Positions 37,579-47,887 of a stretch of DNA of 64,000 nucleotides are shown in pieces (positions within the stretch are counted from its first letter, which is position 1; each line of letters begins with the position of its first letter). The stretch comes from Pristionchus mayeri. Taxonomy: Eukaryota > Nematoda > Chromadorea > Rhabditida > Neodiplogasteridae. The DNA lies in NCBI GenBank assembly GCA_036245805.1, contig BTRK01000006.1, forward strand, positions 49,841,257-49,905,256. The letters are read 5' to 3'. The position numbers were made by a program, and so were the translations under genes. The notes beneath the pieces are model-generated. The model ran no database searches. It was not told the DNA's origin and worked only from the letters and a program-made list of their open reading frames with translations.

Positions 37579-38591
37579 ATGAAAGCGAATGCAACTCACT
37601 TGTTTAACTGTACCGTAGATCTGCAATAGCCGGTTGATAACAAAAAATATATGGTTCTGTGAAGATTGTCAACAGGCCACTTCTTTTGTTTGAGACCCAG
37701 ATCTCCGAGGCCCAATTTTCCCTCTACCTATTATTGTCTATACATCCCCGACATTGAAAATTCCAACGGATGACAGGACGCTGAAGGTTAGAGATATCTA
37801 TCTGGTCATTTGTCTTCTTCATTATTTGAATAGTGAAATCGGCATCACCTTTAGAAGTAAATGTATCAGCACAAGCAACTCTAGCAAAGGAAAATCCTCA
37901 TGAGTTCCCGATACTGATCTCCATGTCGTTTACGTAATACCAATCTCTATTGGCACATCTCAACTTTACTCCGTTTGGTAATAGTATGTTGTTGCCATTG
38001 TTTTCCTGTAATATATAATTTCAAAAATGGAATGCACAACATCTAAAATTATTAGAAATATTGCATAATCAATTCACATCGTAAAACAGGTATCCAGTTG
38101 TGCATTTGGCTTCGGTCGCAGATATATTCGCCCGTCTGTATCCGTGTGCATATTCAGGACCGTGAAGTTGCTGTCCATGTCTTCTCATGTTCCATACAGC
38201 ATTCCATTTCGTCTCCAGTTCTGCCTTCGGCCAGTCTTCCAATGGACGGCAGGCAACTGAAATAAAAGAGTTTGGAAATATACTATTTCAATAGAACTAA
38301 TGAGCACAGACCCAGCATTGACGGAAAGCACATGTAGATAATGTTTGAGCGACGGGTTCTCTCGCAATTGACCTTACCGATAGATTCGGGTAGGTCATTG
38401 AGCAAGAGATCTTCGGACGATGGCTCTTCGGTCGGTGGCTCTACGAGTGGCGGGACTTCCGGAAGCGCGTCCTTGGCCGCGGACGCTTGGGAGAGTTGGC
38501 CGCACACCCGGCCATTGCAACGGAGAGGAAGAAGAGGAGGAGAATTCGAGTCATAATTCGTGCTCTCGTTGTGGAAACGACTACTTTTATA
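37063..38591. repeat. Left arm of large inverted duplication
   Basis: About 1.53 kb that recurs in reverse complement at about 48776-50595. The arm contains two A/B gene ends meeting tail to tail: the end of the + strand copy above and a whole - strand copy below. The arms differ by point changes and by a segment of about 270 bp (a second A exon) present only in the right arm. The arm ends at the TATA box, where a mariner is inserted. Confidence 0.88.
37848..38554 (-). pseudogene. A/B-module gene copy in left arm
   Basis: Minus-strand exons: signal 38554-38378, A 38256-38078 and B 38005-37848. The signal exon begins MTRILLLFFLSVAMAG but has lost one C in a CGGCCC run relative to the fragment at 47.6 kb, so its frame runs into a stop. 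The B exon has an in-frame TGA between the GNS motif and the conserved VACAD motif. The next A exon is missing. The copy is dead, although its splice sites are kept. Confidence 0.82.
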
Positions 38592-39154
38592 TTAGGTTGT
38601 TGCAAAAGTCTTGTGGTTTTTTGTGTCAGTACTTTGAACGATCATAACTCGCGTGTCTCAAATCTCAATGGCCAACCAACGTGGAGTTGTTTAGGGATAT
38701 GCTTGAACTTTCCTCACGTATATTTCACTCAAACCGATCGAGCAATCAACGCAAGCAATTATGATTAACCCAATTGCAAAAAAAGCACAACATTTAGATT
38801 TAAATTTATTTATCTAGATATTTGAAGGGAAAATTCATGAAACAACTTCATAATGTTGGGTGAGAAGTAACATTGATGTTCTTTCAAAAAATAGGTTGGA
38901 CATGTCATGTGAGTGGGTTTGAACCAAATTACATGATAGCAAAAATATGAGCGGACCCAGGCTGCATGTGACTTGTACCTGCTTTACTAAATGGAAGACC
39001 AAGCATACAGGCTCCGTCATGTGCGCGCTGTATGCACCCACGAAGAAGCTATATCCTCATAAGAAATATTGGCGCCTGCTTGTTTCCCCTTTCAGAAAAT
39101 CTGAATTCCTCATTTTTCAGAAATATGCAAAATGAACACAGAAATGCAACATGC

Positions 39155-39776
39155 TGTAGCGGAAGATCTATTGCTAGATATTCCTCTTTGTGTGGTGTAA
39201 AGGGACTTGGACAATAATAACAGAATTTATTTACTATAATTTACAGGTTTAAGGCGAAAGAAACTAATAAATAAACAAGAATGGGAATGGATTGAGTTGA
39301 TTTATGAAAAGGCGAGAGTACCTTTTATTATTGAAGAGGAGAAGGAAGTGAAGAGTCGATCGATCAATTTTGACGTCGATCGATGGGTGTGCGGTGTAAG
39401 TCGGACGAGGAGAACCGCGTCTGACAATGAAGCGTAATGAACGTGGGATGGATGAATGATGGCACGCAAATGATTATGCAATGCTTGGGAATGACATGAA
39501 AGTAAGGAAAAGGGATGAGAGGAAGCACGTGACTCGGCACGTAATCGATCAACAACAGCGAAAAAGGAAAACTCGACGCCAAGCACTGACTAGCTCGCCT
39601 GAGTATCGGTACCCTCAGGTGCTAAAGCTAGTACAGAATGCCGCAGACAACTTAGGCGAATGACTTACGGTATTCACTCGAGTTTGGTTTGTGAGCGAGA
39701 AGTGATTATATTTTTAAAAAATATAATTATTATTTTAAGTGAATGTATTGTAGTAGCGAAGTGAGCTTTCGCTACA
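39155..39776 (-). repeat. LTR (3' LTR of the minus-strand element)
   Basis: 622 bp, TGTAGCGG at one end and CGCTACA at the other. Near-identical to 46335-46960. The open frames inside it recur identically in the other LTR and are not genes. Confidence 0.95.
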
Positions 39777-40320
39777 CTCGGGGGAGACGAAGAAAGGAAA
39801 AGGAAAGAAGTGATTGATGTATAATGACTGATGAGAATGAGTTAGCATATGATGCTTTTATACGAGTGGCTCACGAAATGAGCAAACATTGGTCAAACGG
39901 TGAATGGAACGAACAAACGGAAGGTATAAAACGCAAATTAAGCGACAGGTTAACAACATTAAAGTCAAATTAGCACAAGATGGTCGAAGGCCCTGAGTGA
40001 AACAACTGTTAACAGAGTCGAATGGGGAAGCAAAGTTTGCCAATCTGGCCGATCAAGTGGGGTCAACATTGGGATGACTTAGGGAGTCAGTTCGAGGTTC
40101 CTCTCGCAGAACCAGTCCATATGTCTAAGGACTCGTCCCGCTTCATCCACGCACCCTCGTTTGCACGGGTCGGGTTCGCATGTAGTTGCGTGTGCCGAGT
40201 CCTGGAAGAAATAATGAGTAAAAAAATGAAGAGATAATTGATTGGTTGATTTGATATAATTACAATGTATGCACAGTGGAATCCTGGGGGCGGGAAGGGA
40301 AAGATGTATGGATATGATAC

Positions 40321-42066
40321 CTAGAGGCGGGGAATGGCCTTAGACCTAGTGGTCATTTGGTGTTGTGCGTGCTCTACTTCCTTAACGGGGTGTGTTTCTG
40401 CTGATGAATGGATCTCTAGTGGGATGAGGAGATTGATTGGTCTCTCGATGGTTCGACCAGTGTGAGAGCGTAGAGTGGCTGATGTATCAGTAAGGGAAAG
40501 TATCTTGGCCATTTTCCATGATGATCTCGGAGTGGTACCATTCTCATCTATGACCAATACTATGGCACCGGGTCGAGGGATGACATTGGACGAGCGATTA
40601 GATTGGAGCGGATCAGATGATTTGTTGAAGGAATCTCTGAGATTGGTGAGGTACTCGCTATGCCATCTATCCCAGAAGGATTTGACTACATCGATCGATC
40701 TCCTAAGTTGTTTGATCGCTGATTCTCTACTGGAGTTCTCTTCATCGGGAGGAATGTATTCATCACTATCAGTGAGCGTGAGTGAACATCCTAGGAAGGA
40801 TTCGGGTAGAATGAGATCAATGGGTCTGAGAGTGGGGCTAGAGAATGCATGGACGTCGTCAGAAGAAACGTAAGTGAGAGGGCGTGAATTGATCAATGCT
40901 TCTATCCCACAAGTGACTGTGGTGAACTCTTCCTGGGACAATTTGCGCCTTCCTATTGAGCGAGAGAAAGACTCCTTGATGATTTTGATTAGTCTCTCAT
41001 AGATGCCATCCTTCCATGGGGAATGGGCCGAAGTGAAATTCCAGGAAATCCCGAGGGAGGAGAAGAGTGTATTGATATCTGGATTGATTTCAGATTTGGA
41101 CAGCAATGTACTGGCTAGTCTGAAAGTGGTTGCCTTATCGGAAGCGATTCTCTGAGGTGTGCCACGCCTCGAACAGAAGCGACGGAAAGCGAAAATGAAG
41201 GCAGAGGGGAGTAGTGAGGATACTACTTCCAGATGAGTGAGTCTGGTTGAGAAGCAAGTGAGAACAACTATCCAGACTTTGGAGGTGTCGTTCAAATGAA
41301 AAGGACCTGCATATTCAATACCGCAGTGTGCGAAAGGGAGACTCTTTTTGACTCTATCGTTAAGGAGTGGAGGGGACTGAGGATATTTGTACGGAAGGTT
41401 ATTGGTCTTCCTGCAAGATATGCATTGCCTCAGAGTGGATTTCACTAGTGGGCGAGCTCGAGGAATGAAGAACTTGCTCTTGAGCGAGTTCAGAACGATA
41501 TCGGTATTAGCATGAGTGGGAAAATGAATGTCTCGAATCAGTAGACGGGCTAGTGAGGAATCGGATGAAGTGGGAATGAAAATGGGGAGATTGAACTCTG
41601 TCGATTGATCAGAGTTAGTCACTCGAGTATTGACTCTCAATAGCCCTGAGGAAGGGTCTTCAATCAGTGACATCTTTTTTACGAGAGTGTCGTCTACTGA
41701 TCTCTGATGGAATGATATGAGCCTATTGAGTGCGAATCTCTTCTCGGTTGCATTGAGAGAGGACTCAGGATTGAGGGGGATGTGCTCTAACTTCTTGTGA
41801 ATAGCAGTGTTGGATGTCTTACGTGCGCATCTAGAGATGAATCGATAGACAAGAGACGTCACATTGATTGCTTTCTTGAGATTCGAGTAACGGATGAGAT
41901 CAATGGGCGATTCTAATGGCGCTGCTACTACCTGAGTGCTGATGACTACTGGGAATGGATCGATATCGGGGAAATGGAGTTCGGATAGATTTGTATCGGG
42001 CCATGTTGATGGATCGGAGGAGAGCCAGGGAGGTCCAATCCACCATTGATGGGATGGATCGTTCAT
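40321..42066 (-). CDS. BEL/Pao integrase region (frame fragment)
   Basis: 581 residues. The same frame is open upstream to about 42245 and covers the end of the RNase H region. A zinc-binding HHCC-like part (HFPTHANTD ... CISCRKT) precedes the integrase core: GIEYAGPF, IASDKATTF and WKDGIYERLIK. The second and third acidic residues of the DDE triad are present, but the first position, usually Asp in GxDYAGP, is Glu. A DUF5641-like C-terminal domain (PGAIVLVIDENGT) follows. Ends at 40321, with 545 bp of non-coding DNA to the LTR. Confidence 0.88.
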   Translation of the reverse strand: MNDPSHQWWIGPPWLSSDPSTWPDTNLSELHFPDIDPFPVVISTQVVAAPLESPIDLIRYSNLKKAINVTSLVYRFISRCARKTSNTAIHKKLEHIPLNPESSLNATEKRFALNRLISFHQRSVDDTLVKKMSLIEDPSSGLLRVNTRVTNSDQSTEFNLPIFIPTSSDSSLARLLIRDIHFPTHANTDIVLNSLKSKFFIPRARPLVKSTLRQCISCRKTNNLPYKYPQSPPLLNDRVKKSLPFAHCGIEYAGPFHLNDTSKVWIVVLTCFSTRLTHLEVVSSLLPSAFIFAFRRFCSRRGTPQRIASDKATTFRLASTLLSKSEINPDINTLFSSLGISWNFTSAHSPWKDGIYERLIKIIKESFSRSIGRRKLSQEEFTTVTCGIEALINSRPLTYVSSDDVHAFSSPTLRPIDLILPESFLGCSLTLTDSDEYIPPDEENSSRESAIKQLRRSIDVVKSFWDRWHSEYLTNLRDSFNKSSDPLQSNRSSNVIPRPGAIVLVIDENGTTPRSSWKMAKILSLTDTSATLRSHTGRTIERPINLLIPLEIHSSAETHPVKEVEHAQHQMTTRSKAIPRL

Positions 42067-42232
42067 GTCAGAGGAGGACAGGCCGCGTGTTGCATGATCG
42101 GCTGGATTATGCTCACTTCTGACATGTCGGAGTGGATGGTAGGTGAGATTGGTATCGGACGAGAGAATGTCTCTGATGGAGCGAATAGATTTTACTCTAT
42201 TAGAGACGAATACTCCTACTGGCTTATTGAAA

Positions 42233-43840
42233 CTATCCTTGCACCAGTGAAAGTACTACGGCTGAATCAGAGAATGCATAAGTGTGGATGTGCTTGTCGG
42301 GGAAATCCTTGCGAATTGTTTCTACAGTGAACTGCAGAAGTCTGTGTGCAATCATAAGAGATTCAAGTTCCATCTTGGGAATTGTGGAGTTGCTCTTAAT
42401 CGGGGCTAGTCTCGTTTTCGAAATGAGTAGAACAGGGGAGTGACCAGGCACATAACAATAGATGGAAGCAGCCATTGCTGTTTTAGATGCGTCACTGAAA
42501 GCGATCAATGTAATGACACTAGCTGATGAGATATGAGAGTATCGGTTGATCTGAAGTGAAAATTCTTCGAGGTCAGCTATCTGCTTGTGGAACGCATCTC
42601 TAGTGGACTCGTCGACTGGTTCATCCCATTTGAGTGGAGTGTTCCACAAGTTTTGAACGATCAGTCGTGGAGGGAGAAGGAGTGGATTTAGAAACCCTAG
42701 TGGATCATAGATGCTCGAGAATGAACTAAGCATGGACCTTTTCGACTCTTTCTCTTTTTTGGGAGAGATGGGAATCCTGACTGACAATGTATCAGTCTCG
42801 GTATTCCATATGAGGCCTAGGAGCTTCTGGTTCGTGTCCTTAGATCGGTCGGACTCTGATACGTGTTCAATAAATGATTCGATGTTGGAAGCATAGTCTC
42901 GGAGATTCATCGACATCGAATCGAAGAGACTTTTCGATTGAGTGTACATGACAGGGGAAGGAGAGTCGACATTGATTATGATATTGTCTACATAGATGTT
43001 CGAGACTAGCTGCTGCACTAAGTGGGGATCGCACTGTGCTCCCTTGGTTTGGATGTGATGATGGATGACCTTATTGAGGATGCATGGACTCTTGTTCACT
43101 CCGAAAGGGGTCACGCAAAATCGAAGCGCTAAGAGATTCTGATGAGTGACTGGCTTGGAGATGTCTCTCAGCCAGAGGAATCGAAGCATGTTTCTCTGAG
43201 ATGGGCACAATTTCACTTGTAGGAATGCCTTCTCTACATCGGCTACGATGAGACCTCGTCTCAATCGGGCACGGAGAAGTAATGAAGGAATCATCTCAAG
43301 GTCACTTGGACCAGGGTAGATCATATCGTTCAGTGATGGTTTATTTTTGAGATGAGCCGAGGCATCATACACTATGCGCAATGGGGTGGTAGGTTTGTCT
43401 GGTCTGAGAACGGGCTGATGAGCTAGATAGTGAATGATGCCACTAGTATCGGCGGGGTCGACTACTTCTACTTGACCTAGTGAAAGTTGGTCCTTGATGA
43501 CTGAATCATAGAATGACAAGAGATTGCTGTCAGATGAGAGGCTGCGGACAGTAGATGAAAGGCGAGAGATAGCCAGATTGAAAATATCTGGAAGCTCTTT
43601 GATCGCTTCAGGCTTCACAGCGTATTGCACATAATAGCCGTCTTCGTGGGACTGGACAGTATCATTGAAATGTTTTGTGACCATTTCATCAGCTAATTTG
43701 CGCTCTTCCTTCTCAGTTGTTTCGTAGATGCGAGCGACGGGATCAACTGAGAACATGCGTTCCACCTGACGCTCAAGGGAATCGGAAATTGAGGAAACAA
43801 CTGATGAAATTCTGAATGGAGAAACAATCGTATCAGACAA
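42233..43840 (-). CDS. BEL/Pao reverse transcriptase and RNase H region (frame fragment)
   Basis: 535 residues. RT motifs: LRIVYDASA, the first catalytic Asp in VADVEKAFLQV, and YVDN at the usual YVDD position. It is followed by the A17-type segment (PKMELESL) and an RNase H-like AFSDASK motif. Homology continues upstream to about 43915 without an ATG and downstream past 42233 in another frame, where one extra T near 42246 breaks the VVL-HW junction. Confidence 0.88.
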   Translation of the reverse strand: MSDTIVSPFRISSVVSSISDSLERQVERMFSVDPVARIYETTEKEERKLADEMVTKHFNDTVQSHEDGYYVQYAVKPEAIKELPDIFNLAISRLSSTVRSLSSDSNLLSFYDSVIKDQLSLGQVEVVDPADTSGIIHYLAHQPVLRPDKPTTPLRIVYDASAHLKNKPSLNDMIYPGPSDLEMIPSLLLRARLRRGLIVADVEKAFLQVKLCPSQRNMLRFLWLRDISKPVTHQNLLALRFCVTPFGVNKSPCILNKVIHHHIQTKGAQCDPHLVQQLVSNIYVDNIIINVDSPSPVMYTQSKSLFDSMSMNLRDYASNIESFIEHVSESDRSKDTNQKLLGLIWNTETDTLSVRIPISPKKEKESKRSMLSSFSSIYDPLGFLNPLLLPPRLIVQNLWNTPLKWDEPVDESTRDAFHKQIADLEEFSLQINRYSHISSASVITLIAFSDASKTAMAASIYCYVPGHSPVLLISKTRLAPIKSNSTIPKMELESLMIAHRLLQFTVETIRKDFPDKHIHTYAFSDSAVVLSLVQG

Positions 43841-44134
43841 GTGGTCGCTTGTTGTGGGTGATGGACTATTGGCACGTGGTATGATCTCACTAGAGGCTAA
43901 TGATTGGATGCTAGTGACTGGGTACTTGCACTCGATGACGGATCATTAGGTGACACTACATGCTCTGAGCCTGCTACTATTGGATCAATGATAGATTGAA
44001 TCAGTCGATAACCACATGGTAGAGTGGTCGACTTGGAATTATCAAGAAGTTTCAGTGTATCGCCGACTCCTAAAAGGAGGTCGGGATTCACTGTCGATTG
44101 AGTGAAGTGACTTGGAATGGACTTGAGAGTGTTC

Positions 44135-46180
44135 TCAATCACTTCTAGATCGATGGGGGGAAAGAGGCTGATGCTGAATCGATTGTGTGATACTAGCTGT
44201 GTCTCGAACTATCGCCTTGATGTCCTGAGTACCTTGATTGGTCACAAGTTGAAATTGGGCCACGTCATGATTCGAGGGTTGATCTGAGTCGTCCTCAGAT
44301 GTCACGAGACCAGTGACACTAACGAGCAGATGCCCTACTGGTTTGAGTGAGAGTGCATTGGCGAGGCTGCGAGAGATGAGGGAAACTTGGGCGCCAGTAT
44401 CGAGCAGAACATGGGCCATGGATGATCGATGCGCGTTTGGGTTTGCAAGTATAACAGGCGCAGTGAAAAGTCTATTGTTAACTTGCAATGAATGATTGGT
44501 GGTCACTGAATGCGCTCCTGCGTGCTTGCCCATTTGCTTCTCACACAGAGACTTGTGATGTTTGTTTGAACAAACGGGGCAAGATTTGTGGCAAGCATGG
44601 GAAGCATGCTTCTCAGAGAAGCAAGAGAAACAAAGTGACTTTGCTTTGAGAATGTCTTTCTTCTCTTTGATCGTTGCCACCTTACTACAATCTCCACTGT
44701 ATGGATGAGTACCACAGAATACGCACATTGGCTGGGATCTGCTGGGGCCTTTGGTGGAGAAGGAATTCCGATTGCCCTTGGATGCAGGATGCGTTGTCAC
44801 AGAACGGTCAGTGACGGGGAACTGTACAGTTTTGGGTGACTGCCCATTGCTGTTTGTCATGATATGGGAGGGATTGTGAGGGCGTGATGTGAATGCACTA
44901 ATCGTAAGCTCGTTCCTGATTTCCTTGAGGAGCTGTGACTCTATCAGGCGGAGCGCAGACAAGAGAGAATTGCACTGGGACTCTGTTACGAGAGTGATGA
45001 ATCGTGGGTTGATGCACTCGGCCACCTGTTGTTGGACACAAAGAGCATCTACTCCCCACTTCGTATCGATGGAGTGCGCGATATTGATGAGTGATTGGGT
45101 CGCAGTCAGCTGGTCATTGAACTGAGGGGATCTGGATCTGATGCTACGGAGTGATTGCAAAAGTTGCGCTTGGGCTAGATCGTCATGTCCGTAGACAGAA
45201 TCTAGACGATCGATAATCTTCTCCAGAAAATTTTCCTGAACAGGAAGTGAAGCGATTAGATTAAATGCAGCGCCCTTCAAGCAAGATCGGACACGAAACG
45301 CTTTCTCGACTTCCGTATAGTGCGGCTGATCGAGAATAAGAGACTGAATCTGGTACTTGAAGGCGGGCCATCGAGTGATGTCGTGACCATCGAACTTCTC
45401 AAGTTGAATGGGTGGAAGCGCGAGACTAGGTCTATGAACAGTGGAAGGGAATTGTTGCGCATATGATGAAATGAGTTGCGTCATCAATGTTCCCAGTTGA
45501 TTGGTGAGCTCATTGATCGGAAATTGGTCGTTCTGAGTCTGATCGAGAGATTGCGCATTGGGAATGGTATGAACAGAAGTTGGAGGAGAAGGCTGCGCAG
45601 TGATAGTTGATTGATTGGATGACAGAGGCGGAGGCTGCATGGATTGCGTAGAGAGCGCGTGATGATTGCCAGAGGGAGGGGAAGACTGTTTTGAAGATAT
45701 TCCCTGGTCAGTGAGAGAGGTGGGAGGGTGAATGACTATCGTCGACAGCGCGTTGACGCGACTTATCGATACCCCTACGGTGGTTTCGTACCTAGCTATT
45801 TTCTTTTTTACAAGAGAAGATAAACCCACTTCGTCCAGTGGAAGGTGGTTGGCGGTGGTCCCTCCCTTGATCTCTGCTATTTTCTTCTTCTCTCCCTCGA
45901 TTGCTTCCTTCTTCTCTTCATCTCTCTCCATCTTCTCCACCTTGGATTCGATCGAGGAAAACAATTCCCTGTAATCGATTAGTTGATTGGCATCCACGAT
46001 GACAGTGGTCATGTGGGAGGTGAGTGAAATGATATCGTTATGTGACGAGAGACTGGACAGTTTGACAGTTTCGTCATCGATTTGCTTGAGCACGGGGGAG
46101 AGGTCATTGAGAAGGGAGTACAGTTTCTGGTAATCTGCCTCGAATTCTGAGGTGAAAGTCATTGCTCGGTTTCTGCGCAA
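44135..46180 (-). CDS. BEL/Pao gag and aspartic protease region
   Basis: 681 residues. N-terminal coiled-coil-like part, Gln/Pro/Ser-rich middle, then a DUF1759-type gag core (FDGHDITRWPAFK onward) and Cys/His clusters of zinc-knuckle type (CVFCGTH, CFSCF, CPVCSNKH). Next comes the retropepsin motif LLDTGAQVSLISR with the catalytic DTG. The frame ends at 44135 just after a TTTCCCCCC run, beyond which the homology continues in another frame. This suggests a slip in the C run, by mutation, sequencing error or possibly a programmed shift. Confidence 0.88.
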   Translation of the reverse strand: MRRNRAMTFTSEFEADYQKLYSLLNDLSPVLKQIDDETVKLSSLSSHNDIISLTSHMTTVIVDANQLIDYRELFSSIESKVEKMERDEEKKEAIEGEKKKIAEIKGGTTANHLPLDEVGLSSLVKKKIARYETTVGVSISRVNALSTIVIHPPTSLTDQGISSKQSSPPSGNHHALSTQSMQPPPLSSNQSTITAQPSPPTSVHTIPNAQSLDQTQNDQFPINELTNQLGTLMTQLISSYAQQFPSTVHRPSLALPPIQLEKFDGHDITRWPAFKYQIQSLILDQPHYTEVEKAFRVRSCLKGAAFNLIASLPVQENFLEKIIDRLDSVYGHDDLAQAQLLQSLRSIRSRSPQFNDQLTATQSLINIAHSIDTKWGVDALCVQQQVAECINPRFITLVTESQCNSLLSALRLIESQLLKEIRNELTISAFTSRPHNPSHIMTNSNGQSPKTVQFPVTDRSVTTHPASKGNRNSFSTKGPSRSQPMCVFCGTHPYSGDCSKVATIKEKKDILKAKSLCFSCFSEKHASHACHKSCPVCSNKHHKSLCEKQMGKHAGAHSVTTNHSLQVNNRLFTAPVILANPNAHRSSMAHVLLDTGAQVSLISRSLANALSLKPVGHLLVSVTGLVTSEDDSDQPSNHDVAQFQLVTNQGTQDIKAIVRDTASITQSIQHQPLSPHRSRSD

Positions 46181-46334
46181 TGTGACTGAGGAAGGAATTG
46201 CGAAATGATTGGGAAGCGCTGCGGCTTGTTCTGGTTCGGTTTGAAAACTGGTGAAAGTGGTTGGATCAATGATGAAATGTTTCCTGCCACGCGGGACTGA
46301 AAGCTGGGGTTCGTTTAGATTGGGTGAGGCACCA

Positions 46335-46960
46335 TGTAGCGGAAGATCTATTGCTAGATATTCCTCTTTGTGTGGTGTAAAGGGACTTGGACAATAATAA
46401 CAGAATTTATTTACTATAATTTACAGGTTTAAGGCGAAAGAAACTAATAAATAAACAAGAATGGGAATGGATTGAGTTGATTTATGAAAAGGCGAGAGTA
46501 CCTTTTATTATTGAAGAGGAGAAGGAAGTGAAGAGTCGATCGATCAATTTTGACGTCGATCGATGGGTGTGCGGTGTAAGTCGGACGAGGAGAACCGCGT
46601 CTGACAATGAAGCGTAATGAACGTGGGATGGATGAATGATGGCACGCAAATGATTATGCAATGCTTGGGAATGACATGAAAGTAAGGAAAAGGGATGAGA
46701 GGAAGCACGTGACTCGGCACGTAATCGATCAACAACAGCGAAAAAGGAAAACTCGACGCCAAGCACTGACTAGCTCGCCTGAGTATCGGTACCCTCAGGT
46801 GCTAAAGCTAGTACAGAATGCCGCAGACAACTTAGGCGAATGGCTTACGGTATTCACTCGAGTTTGGTTTGTGAGCGAGAAGTGATTATATTTTTAAAAA
46901 ATATAATTATTAATTATTTTAAGTGAATGTATTGTAGTAGCGAAGTGAGCTTTCGCTACA
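46335..46960 (-). repeat. LTR (5' LTR of the minus-strand element)
   Basis: 626 bp. Differs from the partner LTR by one base near 46843 and an extra 4 bp near 46910. Directly inside it, on the coding strand, comes TGGTGCCTCACCC, a plausible tRNA primer-binding site because it starts TGG, though the tRNA was not identified. Confidence 0.93.
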
Positions 46961-47315
46961 CATGCAGTCATTTTGCAGATCAACTCATTCCTCGAAATGA
47001 TCTAACTTCCAGCATGCATAAGAAAAAGTATGTATAGGGTAAAGGTGGGAGCTTTATATAACCACCATGAATTGAGCATTCATGCTTCAGAGGAAACATA
47101 CTATTGAAAAATGTTGCGTTTTCGATGAATGAATTTTCGTAATTTTAACTGGATCCTGTTCTCGCCTCTCTGATTGGGCAATGATGATAGGGTGCGCATA
47201 TGTAAGAGTATGCAAGGCCTCATTAGTAATCAATATCCCGAAGTTCATCTATCAATCCAACAGGAAGATGGAAGGCAAAATATCAAAATTCCACTGGACT
47301 TTTGCAACAACCTAA

Positions 47316-47390
47316 TATGCACGAGGACCATAGAACAATTTGACGATTTCATCCTCAAAGGTCGAGCATCAGCGGCATTTGCATAGTAGA
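47316..47390 (-). promoter_or_regulatory. Displaced promoter half of the left-arm A/B copy
   Basis: Immediately right of the mariner terminus comes the complement of TCCTCGTGCA, then CCTTTGAGG and the octamer-like site (plus 47377-47384), which is the upstream part of the shared A/B promoter block in minus orientation. Its TATA box and gene lie 8.7 kb away on the other side of the insertion. Confidence 0.75.
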
Positions 47391-47565
47391 GGTGCTGGAT
47401 CCTCTCAGTTTCGCACGATCTATCTTTGTCAGGAGCAGATTTTCGATCTGCCTCTTCCTCTATCTCTCTCTATCTCCGGAAGTAAATCAGAGAGAAAGGA
47501 CAATGTTTATGTTGCTGATCCATCGTGATCATTGAAACATTCAATTTCAAAAAACAGTTTTTGAA

Positions 47566-47710
47566 GATATCTCGTCTTCTTCTCATCTTTCTGTTTCTCT
47601 CTGTTGCAATGGCCGGTTTTGCGGCCAACTCTCACATGCGTCCGCGGCCCAAGGACGCGCTTCCTGAAGTCCCGCCACTCGTATAGCCACCGACCGAAGA
47701 GCCATCGTCC
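47566..47710 (+). pseudogene. A/B signal-peptide exon fragment
   Basis: Reads ISRLLLIFLFLSVAMAGFAAN, then RPKDALPEVPPLV and a TAG stop. It matches the signal exon of the arms, but without the one-base deletion they share. The expected ATG is absent and the downstream modules are missing, replaced by a small inverted repeat. Confidence 0.75.
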
Positions 47711-47870
47711 GAATATCACTTCTGTTGGGATACTCATTATGATATCATAGTATCGGATATAAATTAGCCACATTTCTCTCCGATCGGGAGCAGACCTTCG
47801 GAACCAATAGTTGTGAATACTTTGATCATCAAAACATGTTACTTTCCAATAAATTTAATATTATTGTGAA
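47699..47870. repeat. Small inverted repeat, left copy
   Basis: About 172 bp that recurs as reverse complement at 48600-48771 with only a few differences. Part of it resembles the upstream flank near 32450-32580. The right copy abuts the right arm of the large inverted duplication, so it probably records the same rearrangement series. Confidence 0.85.
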
Positions 47871-47887
47871 AATAAATTTAATATTAT

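Larger units (their letters stand above)
39155..46960 (-). mobile_element. BEL/Pao LTR retrotransposon, recent, frame-broken
   Basis: 7.8 kb with two LTRs (TGTAGCGG...CGCTACA) and a 5-bp target duplication CATGC on each side. Coding order on the minus strand is gag (DUF1759-like), CCHC zinc knuckles, aspartic protease, reverse transcriptase/RNase H and integrase, which is the BEL/Pao order. The LTRs differ by one substitution and one 4-bp indel over about 620 bp, so insertion was recent. The coding region is nevertheless interrupted at about 44.15, 43.92 and 42.25 kb by single-base frame changes. Confidence 0.95.
38592..47315. mobile_element. Mariner-like element with a nested BEL/Pao insertion
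   Basis: TA duplications at 38590-38591 and 47316-47317 flank inverted termini TTAGGTTGTTGCAAAAGTC, typical of cecropia-type mariner ends. Without the 7.8 kb BEL/Pao element inside, it is about 0.9 kb. No transposase frame could be read in the remaining parts (38592-39154 and 46961-47315). Joining the outer flanks regenerates the A/B promoter sequence TCCTCGTGCATATAAAAG, which proves the insertion point. Confidence 0.85.

Noticed and set aside
39302..39663. Open frames inside the left LTR, repeated at 46482-46885
   Set aside because: They are identical because the LTRs are identical. They carry no protein motif.
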